28,651 nucleotides of DNA from Limisphaerales bacterium (GTDB lineage Bacteria > Verrucomicrobiota > Verrucomicrobiia > Limisphaerales > UBA11358). The position numbers and the translations under genes are program-made. The stretch spans positions 1 through 28,651 of the forward strand of contig DAIDJC010000009.1 of NCBI GenBank assembly GCA_027451565.1, read 5' to 3'. The notes under the pieces were generated by a model. The model made no database searches, was not told the DNA's origin, and saw only the letters and a program-made list of their open reading frames with translations. Of the stretch, positions 1-6,577 are shown one piece after another (position 1 is the first letter of the stretch; the number at the start of each line of letters is the position of its first letter).

Positions 1-382
1 ATTGATTGGAGAAGACCGCAGAACGATCCTGGTGGCGGAGTGGGGCGAAGAACTGTTGCCCAGGGGATATTTGCAGGCGGACGAGACCCCGGTGTCGGAT
101 GAGTGTGTATCTGGATCATGGGTGGGTGGAAATAGATTCGAACTGGTGCAAAGGGGCGATGAGGCCGGTGGCATTGGGCCGGGAAGAACTGGCTGCATAT
201 AGGCAGCCCTGAGGCGGGGCCCAAAGTGGCGGCGATCGCCTCGATCGTGGAGACGTGCCGCCGATTGGACGTGAACTTGAGGGCCTATTTGATAAATGTG
301 CTGCCCCGGCTTGGCGATTGGCCAACCACCCGGATGGCCGAGTTTACGCCCGCCGCTTGGAAAGCCGCTCACCTCAAAATCA
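1..382 (+). pseudogene. IS66-family transposase remnant, frameshifted and internally deleted
   Basis: Three reading frames each carry a piece of an IS66 transposase. Frame 2 (about 2-93) reads through AEWGEELLPRGYLQADETPV, the region around the first catalytic Asp. Frame 3 (about 105-172) holds the IDSNWCKGAMRPVALGR region, which corresponds to the IDNN..ENAIRPxALGRKNW block. Frame 1 (about 172-382) continues with GKNWLHIGSPEAGP and the C-terminal IS66 domain (VETCRRLDVNLRAYLINVLP, then FTPAAWKAA). In intact family members roughly 150 residues separate DETP from the IDNN block; here only about 10 bases do, so most of the catalytic core is deleted. The window start cuts the 5' end. The exact 3' end is approximate. 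Family assignment rests on remembered consensus motifs and is fairly secure. Confidence 0.85.
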
Positions 383-448
383 CTCGACATCCGCAGTCGG
401 TCATACCCGGACTGCATCGCCGGAGAGGGTGGCTCACACGAATACGTT

Positions 449-1060
449 TTATCGGCCAGCAAAAGGGTTTCTATGGATCATCAGGTAAACAGCCCAAGCA
501 ATGCCCACAACGCCGATAGTGAATCCGGCGATGGTAATAAACAGGTTAAGGGATCGGACTTTTTTTGAGATGGATTCCAATTGTATGGCTTCTTGGGCTT
601 GCAATTGATCCGAATGTCGGGCCAGGGCGGCGTTGATCTGCGTTTCGTCCTTCAATTCATGGGTCAGCCATATTCCCGGTCCCTCATCCTGCCACGATGC
701 TGGCAGCCGTGCCAGAACCTCCGGGTTGGCCGGGTGGAACCCAAATTTTTTCCAGAAAGGCGACTGTTCCCGGGTCCACAGCCGAAACACACCATGGTTG
801 GATGCCAGTGTCTGGATTCGATCCCAAAAAAGGCCTCGCGCGGGATCGGCCACTGAAAAATCAGAATATCCCTCACTATGAAGCAGGGCATGCTGGTTTT
901 GGATTAGGATGCCGATTGTTCCCAAGACCCCCGATTCCAGGTTTTCCACCACTTGAAATTCGGTCAGCCTGCTTTCCAAGGTGTCCGGGTTGAGGCGCAT
1001 TTCCTCCCACAGGCGTTTCAGGATGGGAAGATCATCCACATTTGCCCGCCGCACTCGCAT
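449..1060 (-). CDS. GNAT-like acetyltransferase with C-terminal membrane anchor
   Basis: A protein of 203 residues from the chosen start (MRVRRANVDDLPILKRLWEE). That opening is a typical GNAT beta1-alpha1 segment, so I chose the ATG at 1058-1060. ATGs at 1085-1087 and 1124-1126 would add 9 or 22 residues with no better ribosome site. The GNAT-like part covers about residues 1-135 (LGTIGILIQNQHALLHSEGY; FWKKFGFHP resembles the usual late GNAT motif of an aromatic residue, KxGF and P). A Gln/Glu-rich linker follows, then one hydrophobic helix near the C-terminus (about 176-196, FITIAGFTIGVVGIAWAVYL) ending in a short basic tail. This suggests a tail-anchored enzyme with its catalytic domain in the cytoplasm. 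Substrate is unknown. The classical R/Q-x-x-G-x-G/A acetyl-CoA loop is not obvious, so activity is uncertain. It is convergent with the IS66 remnant. Confidence 0.7.
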   Translation of the reverse strand: MRVRRANVDDLPILKRLWEEMRLNPDTLESRLTEFQVVENLESGVLGTIGILIQNQHALLHSEGYSDFSVADPARGLFWDRIQTLASNHGVFRLWTREQSPFWKKFGFHPANPEVLARLPASWQDEGPGIWLTHELKDETQINAALARHSDQLQAQEAIQLESISKKVRSLNLFITIAGFTIGVVGIAWAVYLMIHRNPFAGR

Positions 1061-1270
1061 AGAAGAAAAAGCACCCGGATTTACCATTGGAAAAGGAAGA
1101 TAATTACGAACGGGCGGTCCATGCATGTTTCAATGCCAAGGATTCGTTGACCTGTTCGACTCCAGATGTTCCCAAACCCACCGGCAAAGTGAAGAAAAAT
1201 CGGTTCAGCAAAGTGATGCACTCGGTGGCACGGCTGAGGCGAAGCCGGAAATCCAAGTTCTTGGTTCGCT

Positions 1271-1747
1271 TTAAAGGATATTATTTGGCTTGTGTCTGGC
1301 CACGGCGGTTTTTGGCCGGAAAAGAAGCGTCTTGGCGATGTCTTCCGGGTTTTTTACTTTGCCATGCTGCCAATAAATCCAGGAACCCAACCCGCCCAAG
1401 CCAAAGCAAAGCACATCCCACGGGTCCTCGACCCCGCTGTGCCATGCCAAAGGGCCGACAACTTTGCAAATCAAGGTCCAGATCACCAAGTGCCCTGCGA
1501 TTTCCATGAACCCGGGAGGATGGTCATGACTTCTCAGCCCGGTCATTTTTTGAATCCATAAAACCACCGGCAAAGCGGCGGGTATCAAGAGGGTGTCATC
1601 CAGGTGGCCGTGCAGATAAGCCCAGACCCATGGATGAAGGACCTTGATGAAAGCGGGGAAATGCGGCAAAACCAGCAGCCGATTGGCTCCGTAAATCATC
1701 AACGCCAAATTGAATAAACGATCCTCCAGGTAGCCATAAGGCTTCAT
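1271..1747 (-). CDS. conserved-looking four-helix membrane protein of unknown function
   Basis: A 158-residue protein with about four hydrophobic segments: around residues 10-30, 45-67 (DDTLLIPAALPVVLWIQKM), 80-103 (GHLVIWTLICKVVGPLAW) and 108-128 (PWDVLCFGLGGLGSWIYW). The N-terminus is short, and the C-terminal tail of about 30 residues is basic and probably cytoplasmic. The layout, with HLDDxLLIPxALPVxLW followed by a GLRxHD loop, recalls uncharacterised membrane proteins I have seen in Bacteroidota and Verrucomicrobiota, but I cannot name a family. The start ATG overlaps, as ATGA, the stop of a 20-codon hydrophobic ORF immediately upstream, which suggests coupled translation. No enzymatic motif is visible. 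Confidence 0.72.
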   Translation of the reverse strand: MKPYGYLEDRLFNLALMIYGANRLLVLPHFPAFIKVLHPWVWAYLHGHLDDTLLIPAALPVVLWIQKMTGLRSHDHPPGFMEIAGHLVIWTLICKVVGPLAWHSGVEDPWDVLCFGLGGLGSWIYWQHGKVKNPEDIAKTLLFRPKTAVARHKPNNIL

Positions 1748-1806
1748 AAGGCCAGAAGGACCATTCCCGCAGCCACGGCCAGTAAAAATTTCATCAGCAA
1801 TATCAT
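1744..1806 (-). CDS. possible 20-residue hydrophobic small protein, coupled to the downstream gene
   Basis: The short frame starts ATG ATA TTG CTG ATG AAA and encodes a peptide that is almost wholly hydrophobic (MKFLLAVAAGMVLLAL core). Its TGA overlaps the ATG of the membrane-protein gene in an ATGA arrangement. It could be a single-helix small membrane protein, a leader peptide that couples translation, or chance. No clear Shine-Dalgarno site precedes it. Only the composition and the overlap support it. Confidence 0.35.
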   Translation of the reverse strand: MILLMKFLLAVAAGMVLLAL

Positions 1807-1819
1807 TTCATCAGGTTAG

Positions 1820-1912
1820 TTAAATTCCTTTGCTTGTCAGGGATTTTAATGTTTCCCGAACCATCTTCACGGCACTTTGGCTGTTGGCATGAGTGGACCC
1901 ATAAGCCGCCAT
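1820..1912 (-). CDS. possible 30-residue small ORF
   Basis: A frame starting MAAYGSTHANSQSAVK and ending in TAA lies 13 bases upstream of the 20-codon hydrophobic ORF and downstream of the SGNH gene, on the same strand. It reads like an ordinary soluble sequence with charged and polar residues and an amphipathic second half (VRETLKSLTSKG). I do not recognise it. It may be a real small protein, a decayed tail of a longer gene, or noise; the frame is closed by a stop 28 bases before the ATG. Confidence 0.22.
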   Translation of the reverse strand: MAAYGSTHANSQSAVKMVRETLKSLTSKGI

Positions 1913-1955
1913 GGCGTGAAGATTTTTCGAAATGACCCTTCAGAGGTCCTGTCCA

Positions 1956-3365
1956 TCAAGGCTGAACAGGCGCCAGGCTGTAATGCATGGTGCGGGGCCT
2001 GGCAACAATATATTGTTCTTTCGCGAGCCGCGCCTCCTCATTTTCCAGCGCTTTAACCAAATCATCCGCCGCCGTTTGCACGGCTGGGTCATGATCCTTG
2101 GACAGCTTCAATTGGATTTCGCGCCATGCAAAATACCGCCATTGAATTTGTTGCCACACATGGTCAAACACGCTGTAGGATTGCTCCAGCATGGGCGTGT
2201 GGAATTCGGCCAGGTTGATGCCATGGTCCAATTCCTTGTCCGAGAAAACCCCGGTTTCCTGGCCGTTGATCATCAAACGGTAGGAATGGTGTTTCAACCC
2301 TGTCACTTGAAGGATTTCATTGTCCAGGGAAGAATAAAAATGACTTGCTGCCAGGGTGGCTTGCATCACTGTGTTGGTGTAGTTCCAGTCCATCTTGGGT
2401 GTGCTCCATGGAAAAGACATGGTCGCGGTGCGGGTGGCTTCGTAGGGAGGAAACTGGGGCCAGTCATTGTGGAGGGACACGATAGGGCAGGGCAGGGCCT
2501 CGTCCGTCTCATCCCATGAGAGACCATCGTCTGAAGTTTCAAGATGGCGCACGCGGGCGTGGTTCGCGGAAAGAACTTTGGCATTGGAACCATCCAGGGA
2601 AACCGACGATACCAGCGATGGGGCATTCCAAGCTTGAAGGATGGCTTGGGCCATGACCATTTCCCCTGCGGCTGATGGGTGAACCCGCCCGGGGAGGATT
2701 CCTTGTGCCAGCGTGGGATTTTGATTCATGACCTGCCGGACAACGTCCACCAGCGGACTGTTGGCATCTGCGCAGGTGAGGCCGTGATGGGCGGCCAAAT
2801 CCTTGACAAAAGCCGAATAAATCTTCAGAACGCCATTGTAACCGCCCGGAAAATTGGGGGCAGTCGTGATGTCATCGTAGGCCGAGGGTTGTATCAGCAC
2901 AATTCTTACCCCGGGAAGATGCGCCTGAAGCGATTCAATGATGTGTTCATACCCATTGGTGTAGGTGGAAAAAATATCCTGGTCAAAAGGACGGTACCTT
3001 GCGTCATTCATTCCCAGCATGATTGTCACGACGGTGGGTTTGTAGGGAAAGACATCGCGAGCCAGACGTTCATCCACCGGCCCGGCCCAACCGCCCGTCA
3101 CCCGGTCCCCTCCCACGCCGGAATTGATAAAATCCACCCTCAATTTTGGGAACCTTGTCCGCACATAGGCCTGTATATCCGCCCCATAAAACCTCTGCTC
3201 CGTGATGCTGTCGCCATAAAAACAGACACGATCGCCGTCGTGTAGAAAAAATCCATCAGCATTCGGGTTGGAAGTGTCGGAAGCCTTCAACCGGGCTGAG
3301 CTGGAGGAAAAAATCAAAAAGGCGGCCGCCGCCCACCTGAATGTCAATGCAATGGAATTTTTCAT
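1956..3365 (-). CDS. secreted SGNH/GDSL hydrolase-like protein lacking the catalytic Asp
   Basis: A protein of 469 residues from the ATG at 3363-3365; a TTG seven codons further up is less likely because the ATG gives a clean signal peptide (MKNSIALTFRWAAAAFLIF, then SSSARLKA). The SGNH blocks follow in order: block I FYGDSITEQ (Ser53), block II GVGGDR (about 83-88), block III LGMND (Asn120), and block V PGRVHPS with His229. The usual DxxH of block V is GxxH here: codon 2688-2690 gives Gly226 where Asp is expected. The first 250 residues form the esterase-like fold. The rest has no recognisable domain, though SYRLMINGQETGVFS resembles the tail found in verrucomicrobial and planctomycetal SGNH proteins. 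Likely exported to the periplasm or outside, acting on acylated carbohydrate if active. It is the upstream member of the minus-strand run that continues to the membrane protein. Confidence 0.85.
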   Translation of the reverse strand: MKNSIALTFRWAAAAFLIFSSSSARLKASDTSNPNADGFFLHDGDRVCFYGDSITEQRFYGADIQAYVRTRFPKLRVDFINSGVGGDRVTGGWAGPVDERLARDVFPYKPTVVTIMLGMNDARYRPFDQDIFSTYTNGYEHIIESLQAHLPGVRIVLIQPSAYDDITTAPNFPGGYNGVLKIYSAFVKDLAAHHGLTCADANSPLVDVVRQVMNQNPTLAQGILPGRVHPSAAGEMVMAQAILQAWNAPSLVSSVSLDGSNAKVLSANHARVRHLETSDDGLSWDETDEALPCPIVSLHNDWPQFPPYEATRTATMSFPWSTPKMDWNYTNTVMQATLAASHFYSSLDNEILQVTGLKHHSYRLMINGQETGVFSDKELDHGINLAEFHTPMLEQSYSVFDHVWQQIQWRYFAWREIQLKLSKDHDPAVQTAADDLVKALENEEARLAKEQYIVARPRTMHYSLAPVQP

Positions 3366-3646
3366 GGTTAAATTCTTACCCCGCAACGTCAGAGGCGAAA
3401 AGCTTTTTTTGCGGATTGATTTTAAAATGGAGTTGATTCTCTGCTTTTGCTTGAAGAAAGATGGGAAAGGGCAAAGGGTGGATGTTTCCGGCTTGCGGGG
3501 TTGATAGCGCCAATCTCCTCATTCATCGCATTGATGGGCCTGGAGGTTTTGGAATGAGGGTTTGTTTGATCCTCTTTTGGGGTATGGGCGTATTTCCCTC
3601 AGCGCTGCCTGAAAAGTGGGGAGGGTGCTGCGGCCGGGGATTTTGG

Positions 3647-3716
3647 CCTTGGGCGAGGCGAAGCCGTCGGCGCATCCCGTAGCGGGCTGTAACGACGGCG
3701 ACAAAAAAGCCCAAGG
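3647..3716. repeat. nested three-tier palindromic element
   Basis: Three inverted repeats are nested symmetrically. The outer arms CCTTGGGC (3647-3654) and GCCCAAGG (3709-3716) match perfectly. The middle arms GCCGTCG (3663-3669) and CGACGGC (3693-3699) match perfectly. The inner arms CCCG (3676-3679) and CGGG (3683-3686) close a three-base loop. The spacers are nearly equal (8 and 9, then 6 and 6). This can fold as one long interrupted stem in DNA or RNA. It may be a REP-like dispersed element or the core of a structured transcript. The 12-mer GAGGCGAAGCCG beside the middle arm also occurs at 1236-1247. Confidence 0.6.
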
Positions 3717-4051
3717 ACAAAAGCGCCGCCGCCCGGAGGGTATGCTCCCTCGTCGCACCTGGCCAGACTGGCTTGGGCATGAAAACAGCATCCTTCCGAA
3801 TTTTCAGAGAGGCTCTCAATTCCCTGTCAACGCTTCCCCAACGAGGCAAGGAAAGCAGAGGCGTTGGCTTGTTTCAGGTGCCAGAAATGAGGAGATTTTT
3901 GAGGCGCGAAAAGTTTCAAAAACCACATCACTTCCATGGCTCTGATTCACCCTTTGTCATTTTTATTGGGGGCAGGTGCGGATGAAGATTCGCCATTAAG
4001 CATGTAGGCAGTCTCCGAGGGCGAAATAATTGTAAAAACCAATTTCAGAAA

Positions 4052-4065
4052 GCATTCTAAAATGC
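4052..4065 (-). terminator. weak hairpin downstream of uvsE
   Basis: GCATT and AATGC enclose a four-base loop about 85 bases after the uvsE stop. Read on the minus strand it is followed by TTTCTG, so it could end the carH-like/uvsE transcript. The stem is short and AT-rich, so the call is weak. Confidence 0.25.
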
Positions 4066-4148
4066 GTTTATGTGGCGTCTTATTAAAATGGGAGCAAACT
4101 CGTGATTTCCAAACAGCCGGAATAAAAGGAATTTGGGAAAAAATGGAG

Positions 4149-5093
4149 TCACTTCTGACTGGCCAGGTCTTTTTGGATTTTTGCCACGGCGAGTTCCTTG
4201 GCCTTTGCCTCCACTTCCACCGTGAGCGGCCAACCCAGCCAGGCTTGAGGAAAATCTTTCGGGTCTATGTAGTCATGATGGCGCTCCGGCTTGGGCCCAG
4301 ACCAGCCTTCCAGCGGGCTTGAGAGGTGGAAAAGCGGTTCGCGCTTTTTCCAGGTGGCTCGGGCGGCTTCCGTGGCATGATCCACATCCATGTTGTCGGG
4401 CAGGCAGCGATGATGGTGGGCGTCGTAAACCAGCGGCACCTCTTCGCTTTGACACAAAGGCAGCAAATCAGCCGGCGTGAAAGTCTTGTCATCATTTTCA
4501 ACTGTCAGGCGCATTCGGGCGCGGGTCGAAAGTCTTTCAAGATTTATCCGGAAACGATCCAGCGCGGCTGGTTTGTTTCCATAGCCACCCCCGCCATGAA
4601 TATTCACCGTGTCGGCATTGACCCACTCTGCGATTTCGGCCTGCGACTCAATATCTGCGATGGATCGCGCCAGGATATTTTCATCAGGTGAATTCAACAC
4701 CACGAATTGGTCTGGATGGAAACCCGTCCGGATGCCGTGTGTCCGGGCAAAGTCACCGCAATCCTGAAATTGACGTACAATGGCCTGTGCGTTTGGAAGT
4801 TCCTCCACGCGATAGCCGATTGTGGGATGGGTTTTGACCGGCATGATGGGGCTGAGGATGCGAAATGAACCGATTTTGTGGACGGCACAGAACTGCAAGG
4901 CGGCAAGGAGGGCGCTGGCATTATGCTCGCAGAGCTGGGCCAGGCGCGCGAGTTGATCCCGACGCGCCAAGCGTTGCAGGGCTGTGGCAGTGGTGACGCG
5001 GAATTTGATGGGTTGCTCAAGAAACTGGCAACATAGCCCAAGCCGCAGGGGATCGGCTGCGGTGATGTTTTTTTTAATTTTGGATTTTGGCAT
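4149..5093 (-). CDS. uvsE: UV damage endonuclease UvsE/UvdE
   Basis: A 314-residue TIM-barrel endonuclease of the usual family length. UvdE enzymes nick DNA 5' of UV photoproducts and some abasic sites, using a cluster of metal ions. The metal-binding motifs are in order: H72 in FCAVHKIGSFRILSP (about 68-82), THGIRTGFHPDQF (His126 at about 118-130), NIHGGGGYGNK (His166), RLTVENDDK (Glu199), YDAHHHRC (Asp224, His226, His227), a WKKREPLFHLSS segment (His256) and VEVEAKAKELA (Glu residues near 293-300) close to the C-terminus. The start ATG at 5091-5093 precedes the basic stretch PKSKIKK and then PLRLGLCCQFLEQPI, the normal N-terminal strand. It lies 60 bases downstream of the B12-binding MerR regulator on the same strand, so the two are probably co-transcribed. 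That makes light-dependent control of this repair gene plausible, but this is inferred. Confidence 0.95.
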   Translation of the reverse strand: MPKSKIKKNITAADPLRLGLCCQFLEQPIKFRVTTATALQRLARRDQLARLAQLCEHNASALLAALQFCAVHKIGSFRILSPIMPVKTHPTIGYRVEELPNAQAIVRQFQDCGDFARTHGIRTGFHPDQFVVLNSPDENILARSIADIESQAEIAEWVNADTVNIHGGGGYGNKPAALDRFRINLERLSTRARMRLTVENDDKTFTPADLLPLCQSEEVPLVYDAHHHRCLPDNMDVDHATEAARATWKKREPLFHLSSPLEGWSGPKPERHHDYIDPKDFPQAWLGWPLTVEVEAKAKELAVAKIQKDLASQK

Positions 5094-5153
5094 TGGAATC
5101 GGGTGGTGAGCAAGACAGCGACTTGCGGGAACGGGCGCATGGATGTCAGGACC

Positions 5154-6158
5154 TCATCCACTGGATGTTTCAACTGGGTGAAGTTGAGCTTTTCGCTGTG
5201 CCAAGGATTTTGAATGGGAAATGCTTGGGGCGGGTTTCCTCAGTTCTTCCAGTTTGGAAGCGAGGTCGGAGATATCCTCAACAGGCACGGCGCCGATTTG
5301 CTGGAAGGTGTCCCGGTAGGCGGGCATGGCACGTCCACCGGCCAGAATGGCGACATTCCCGGGCAACAATTCGCGAAGCAATTTAAATTCGTCATGCAGG
5401 CGCGGATCATCGCCGGGATACACGAGGCTGAGCGCGACGGCACGCGCCTGGGCGTGGCGCGCCGCGCCGGCGATTTCCGGCGCCGGAAGGTTTGCCCCGA
5501 GATAAATAACCTGCCAATCCAAGTGCGACGCCGCAGCGGCCACCAGTAGTGCGCCCAATTCGTGAATCTGGCCTGCCGGGGTGGTCACCACCAAACGCGG
5601 GGATTGGGCGGCTTCGCCAAAAGGCTTGGTGGAGTTTAGTAAAAACGATCGCAGCACGGCTGTGGCGAGGTGTTCATGGGCGACCGAGATGGAGCCTTCG
5701 ACCCACATTTCGCCAATTCGTTGGGATAACGGAGCAATGACCTGCTGTAGCAGTCCCATGACGCCCAGAAGCATCGCACCGCGCTTGAGGGCGCTTTCAA
5801 ACGCCTTGGAATCAAAAGATTTTATCGCAGCGAGACATTCCACGGCGATTGAATTCAAGGAGTCCGGGGTTTCAGGCAGGGTGGGGTTGGAGAACGGAAT
5901 GGGGCTGATGGTTTGCGCTGCCAGTTGGCGCAACTTCTCTGTGGGCCATTGGGCAATCAAGCCAATGTTATGTCCCGACCGGGCCACAGCGCCCAACAAT
6001 TTCAGTCTTTCCACCTGCTCATCCGAATAAAGCCGCCGGTTGGTGACCGTGCGAACCGGTCTGACGGCATCATAACGTTGTTCCCAAATCCGGATAACGT
6101 GGGTGCTCAGTCCGGTGAGCCTGGACACTACCCGGATAGGATGAGCTGCGTTGGACAT
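5154..6158 (-). CDS. MerR-family B12-binding regulator, CarH/LitR photoreceptor type
   Basis: A 334-residue protein from the ATG at 6156-6158; a TTG four codons upstream is also possible. Residues about 8-77 form the MerR winged helix (IRVVSRLTGLSTHVIRIWEQRY, then RRLYSDEQVERLKLL). Residues about 100-180 match the four-helix cobalamin-capping bundle, with the CarH signature W-x9-EH (Trp152, Glu162, His163) and a conserved Val159. Residues about 187-310 form the B12-binding Rossmann domain: His199 in GQIHELG, then YLGANLP, LSLVYPGD and LAGGRAMP. Known CarH proteins bind adenosylcobalamin in the dark as DNA-binding tetramers and let go when light breaks the Co-C bond. The position after Trp152 is Val, where I recall His in Thermus CarH (see findings). 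Likely a repressor of its own operon with uvsE and perhaps of the divergent genes. Confidence 0.88.
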   Translation of the reverse strand: MSNAAHPIRVVSRLTGLSTHVIRIWEQRYDAVRPVRTVTNRRLYSDEQVERLKLLGAVARSGHNIGLIAQWPTEKLRQLAAQTISPIPFSNPTLPETPDSLNSIAVECLAAIKSFDSKAFESALKRGAMLLGVMGLLQQVIAPLSQRIGEMWVEGSISVAHEHLATAVLRSFLLNSTKPFGEAAQSPRLVVTTPAGQIHELGALLVAAAASHLDWQVIYLGANLPAPEIAGAARHAQARAVALSLVYPGDDPRLHDEFKLLRELLPGNVAILAGGRAMPAYRDTFQQIGAVPVEDISDLASKLEELRKPAPSISHSKSLAQRKAQLHPVETSSG

Positions 6159-6162
6159 ATAA

Positions 6163-6184
6163 ATAGACAAAAACTATACATTAA
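6163..6184. promoter_or_regulatory. candidate CarH-type operator overlapping the regulator's own start
   Basis: Two adjacent 11-mers, ATAGACAAAAA and CTATACATTAA, place ACA at 6167-6169 and 6178-6180, exactly 11 bases apart. They share TAkACA with the other repeat pair at 6295-6316. CarH tetramers are known to bind operators built of 11-bp direct repeats containing an ACA core. The position, directly over the 5' end of the regulator gene, would suit autoregulation. The operator assignment is inferred. Confidence 0.45.
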
Positions 6185-6277
6185 GTGATGCATTGTCGAG
6201 TTGGATATGAATTTAAATCGCAAAATATTGATTAATAATGAAATAAATTGTTTAAAATGCGGATATTGGAAAAAGGT

Positions 6278-6316
6278 TTGACAGTTCTATAAACTTAGAC
6301 AAGTATTAGACAGTTG
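6278..6316 (+). promoter_or_regulatory. candidate promoter with 11-bp TTAGACA direct repeats
   Basis: TTGACA at 6278-6283 is a perfect -35-like hexamer. It is followed by two 11-mers, TTAGACAAGTA (6295-6305) and TTAGACAGTTG (6306-6316), identical at 8 of 11 positions and tandem without a gap. The dyad ACTT-AGAC-AAGT (6293-6304) overlaps the first. A -10 at normal distance is weak (AAGTAT at 6301-6306), while TATTAG lies at the longer spacing typical of MerR-controlled promoters. The site could govern the plus-strand DCC gene, about 260 bases away, or act with the 6163-6184 repeats on the regulator. Confidence 0.42.
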
Positions 6317-6577
6317 TTTTTGCATCCCAGCCATGCGCTGTTGATCTGATTCGGTGACCTGATTTCAAATCAGACAAAAATGCGGGCGCGCTCAAGCCTT
6401 TCTTGGTAAAAATGTAGGGAAGGAAGCTTGGGAGTTGAGAGATTTTGCCTGGTCGTAGAATGTTGAGCTTGGCATGTGTATTTGCCTGGAAGGAACATTG
6501 TCCCGCTTGGGGTCGGTCCAGCCAATTTGAATCTCTGAGGCGAGAGGATTGCCTGCAATTTGTGGGAAAATGAATCA

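Larger units (their letters stand above)
3366..4148. other. 783-base gene-free region between the SGNH gene and uvsE
   Basis: I see no convincing protein here. The open frames on both strands (for example 3616-3945 plus and 3523-3849 minus) overlap each other, are of low-complexity basic composition and have no family resemblance. The middle holds a nested palindrome (3647-3716). The left part carries whatever promoter drives the SGNH gene, but I could not pick a convincing -35/-10 pair. The right part has a short AT-rich stretch with a weak hairpin (4052-4065) after uvsE. The region could harbour a structured RNA or a dispersed genomic repeat. Confidence 0.5.
6159..6577. promoter_or_regulatory. 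divergent control region between the carH-like gene and the DCC gene
   Basis: This stretch of about 420 bases has no convincing gene; frames such as 6306-6578 on the minus strand look like noise. The left half (6159-6315) is strongly AT-rich against the rest of the window. It holds two groups of 11-bp-spaced TAkACA repeats (annotated separately) and a TTGACA at 6278-6283. The right half (6316-6577) returns to normal base composition and has no motif I can name. It is long for a bacterial 5' leader, so a regulatory RNA or leader cannot be excluded. Confidence 0.5.

Noticed and set aside
1087..1509. Plus-strand frame of 140 codons opposite the four-helix membrane-protein gene
   Set aside because: It overlaps the membrane-protein gene antisense, is of basic low-complexity composition and resembles no family.
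3523..3945. Opposed open frames in the gene-free region before uvsE
   Set aside because: They overlap each other, are built around the nested palindrome, and show no domain or ribosome site.
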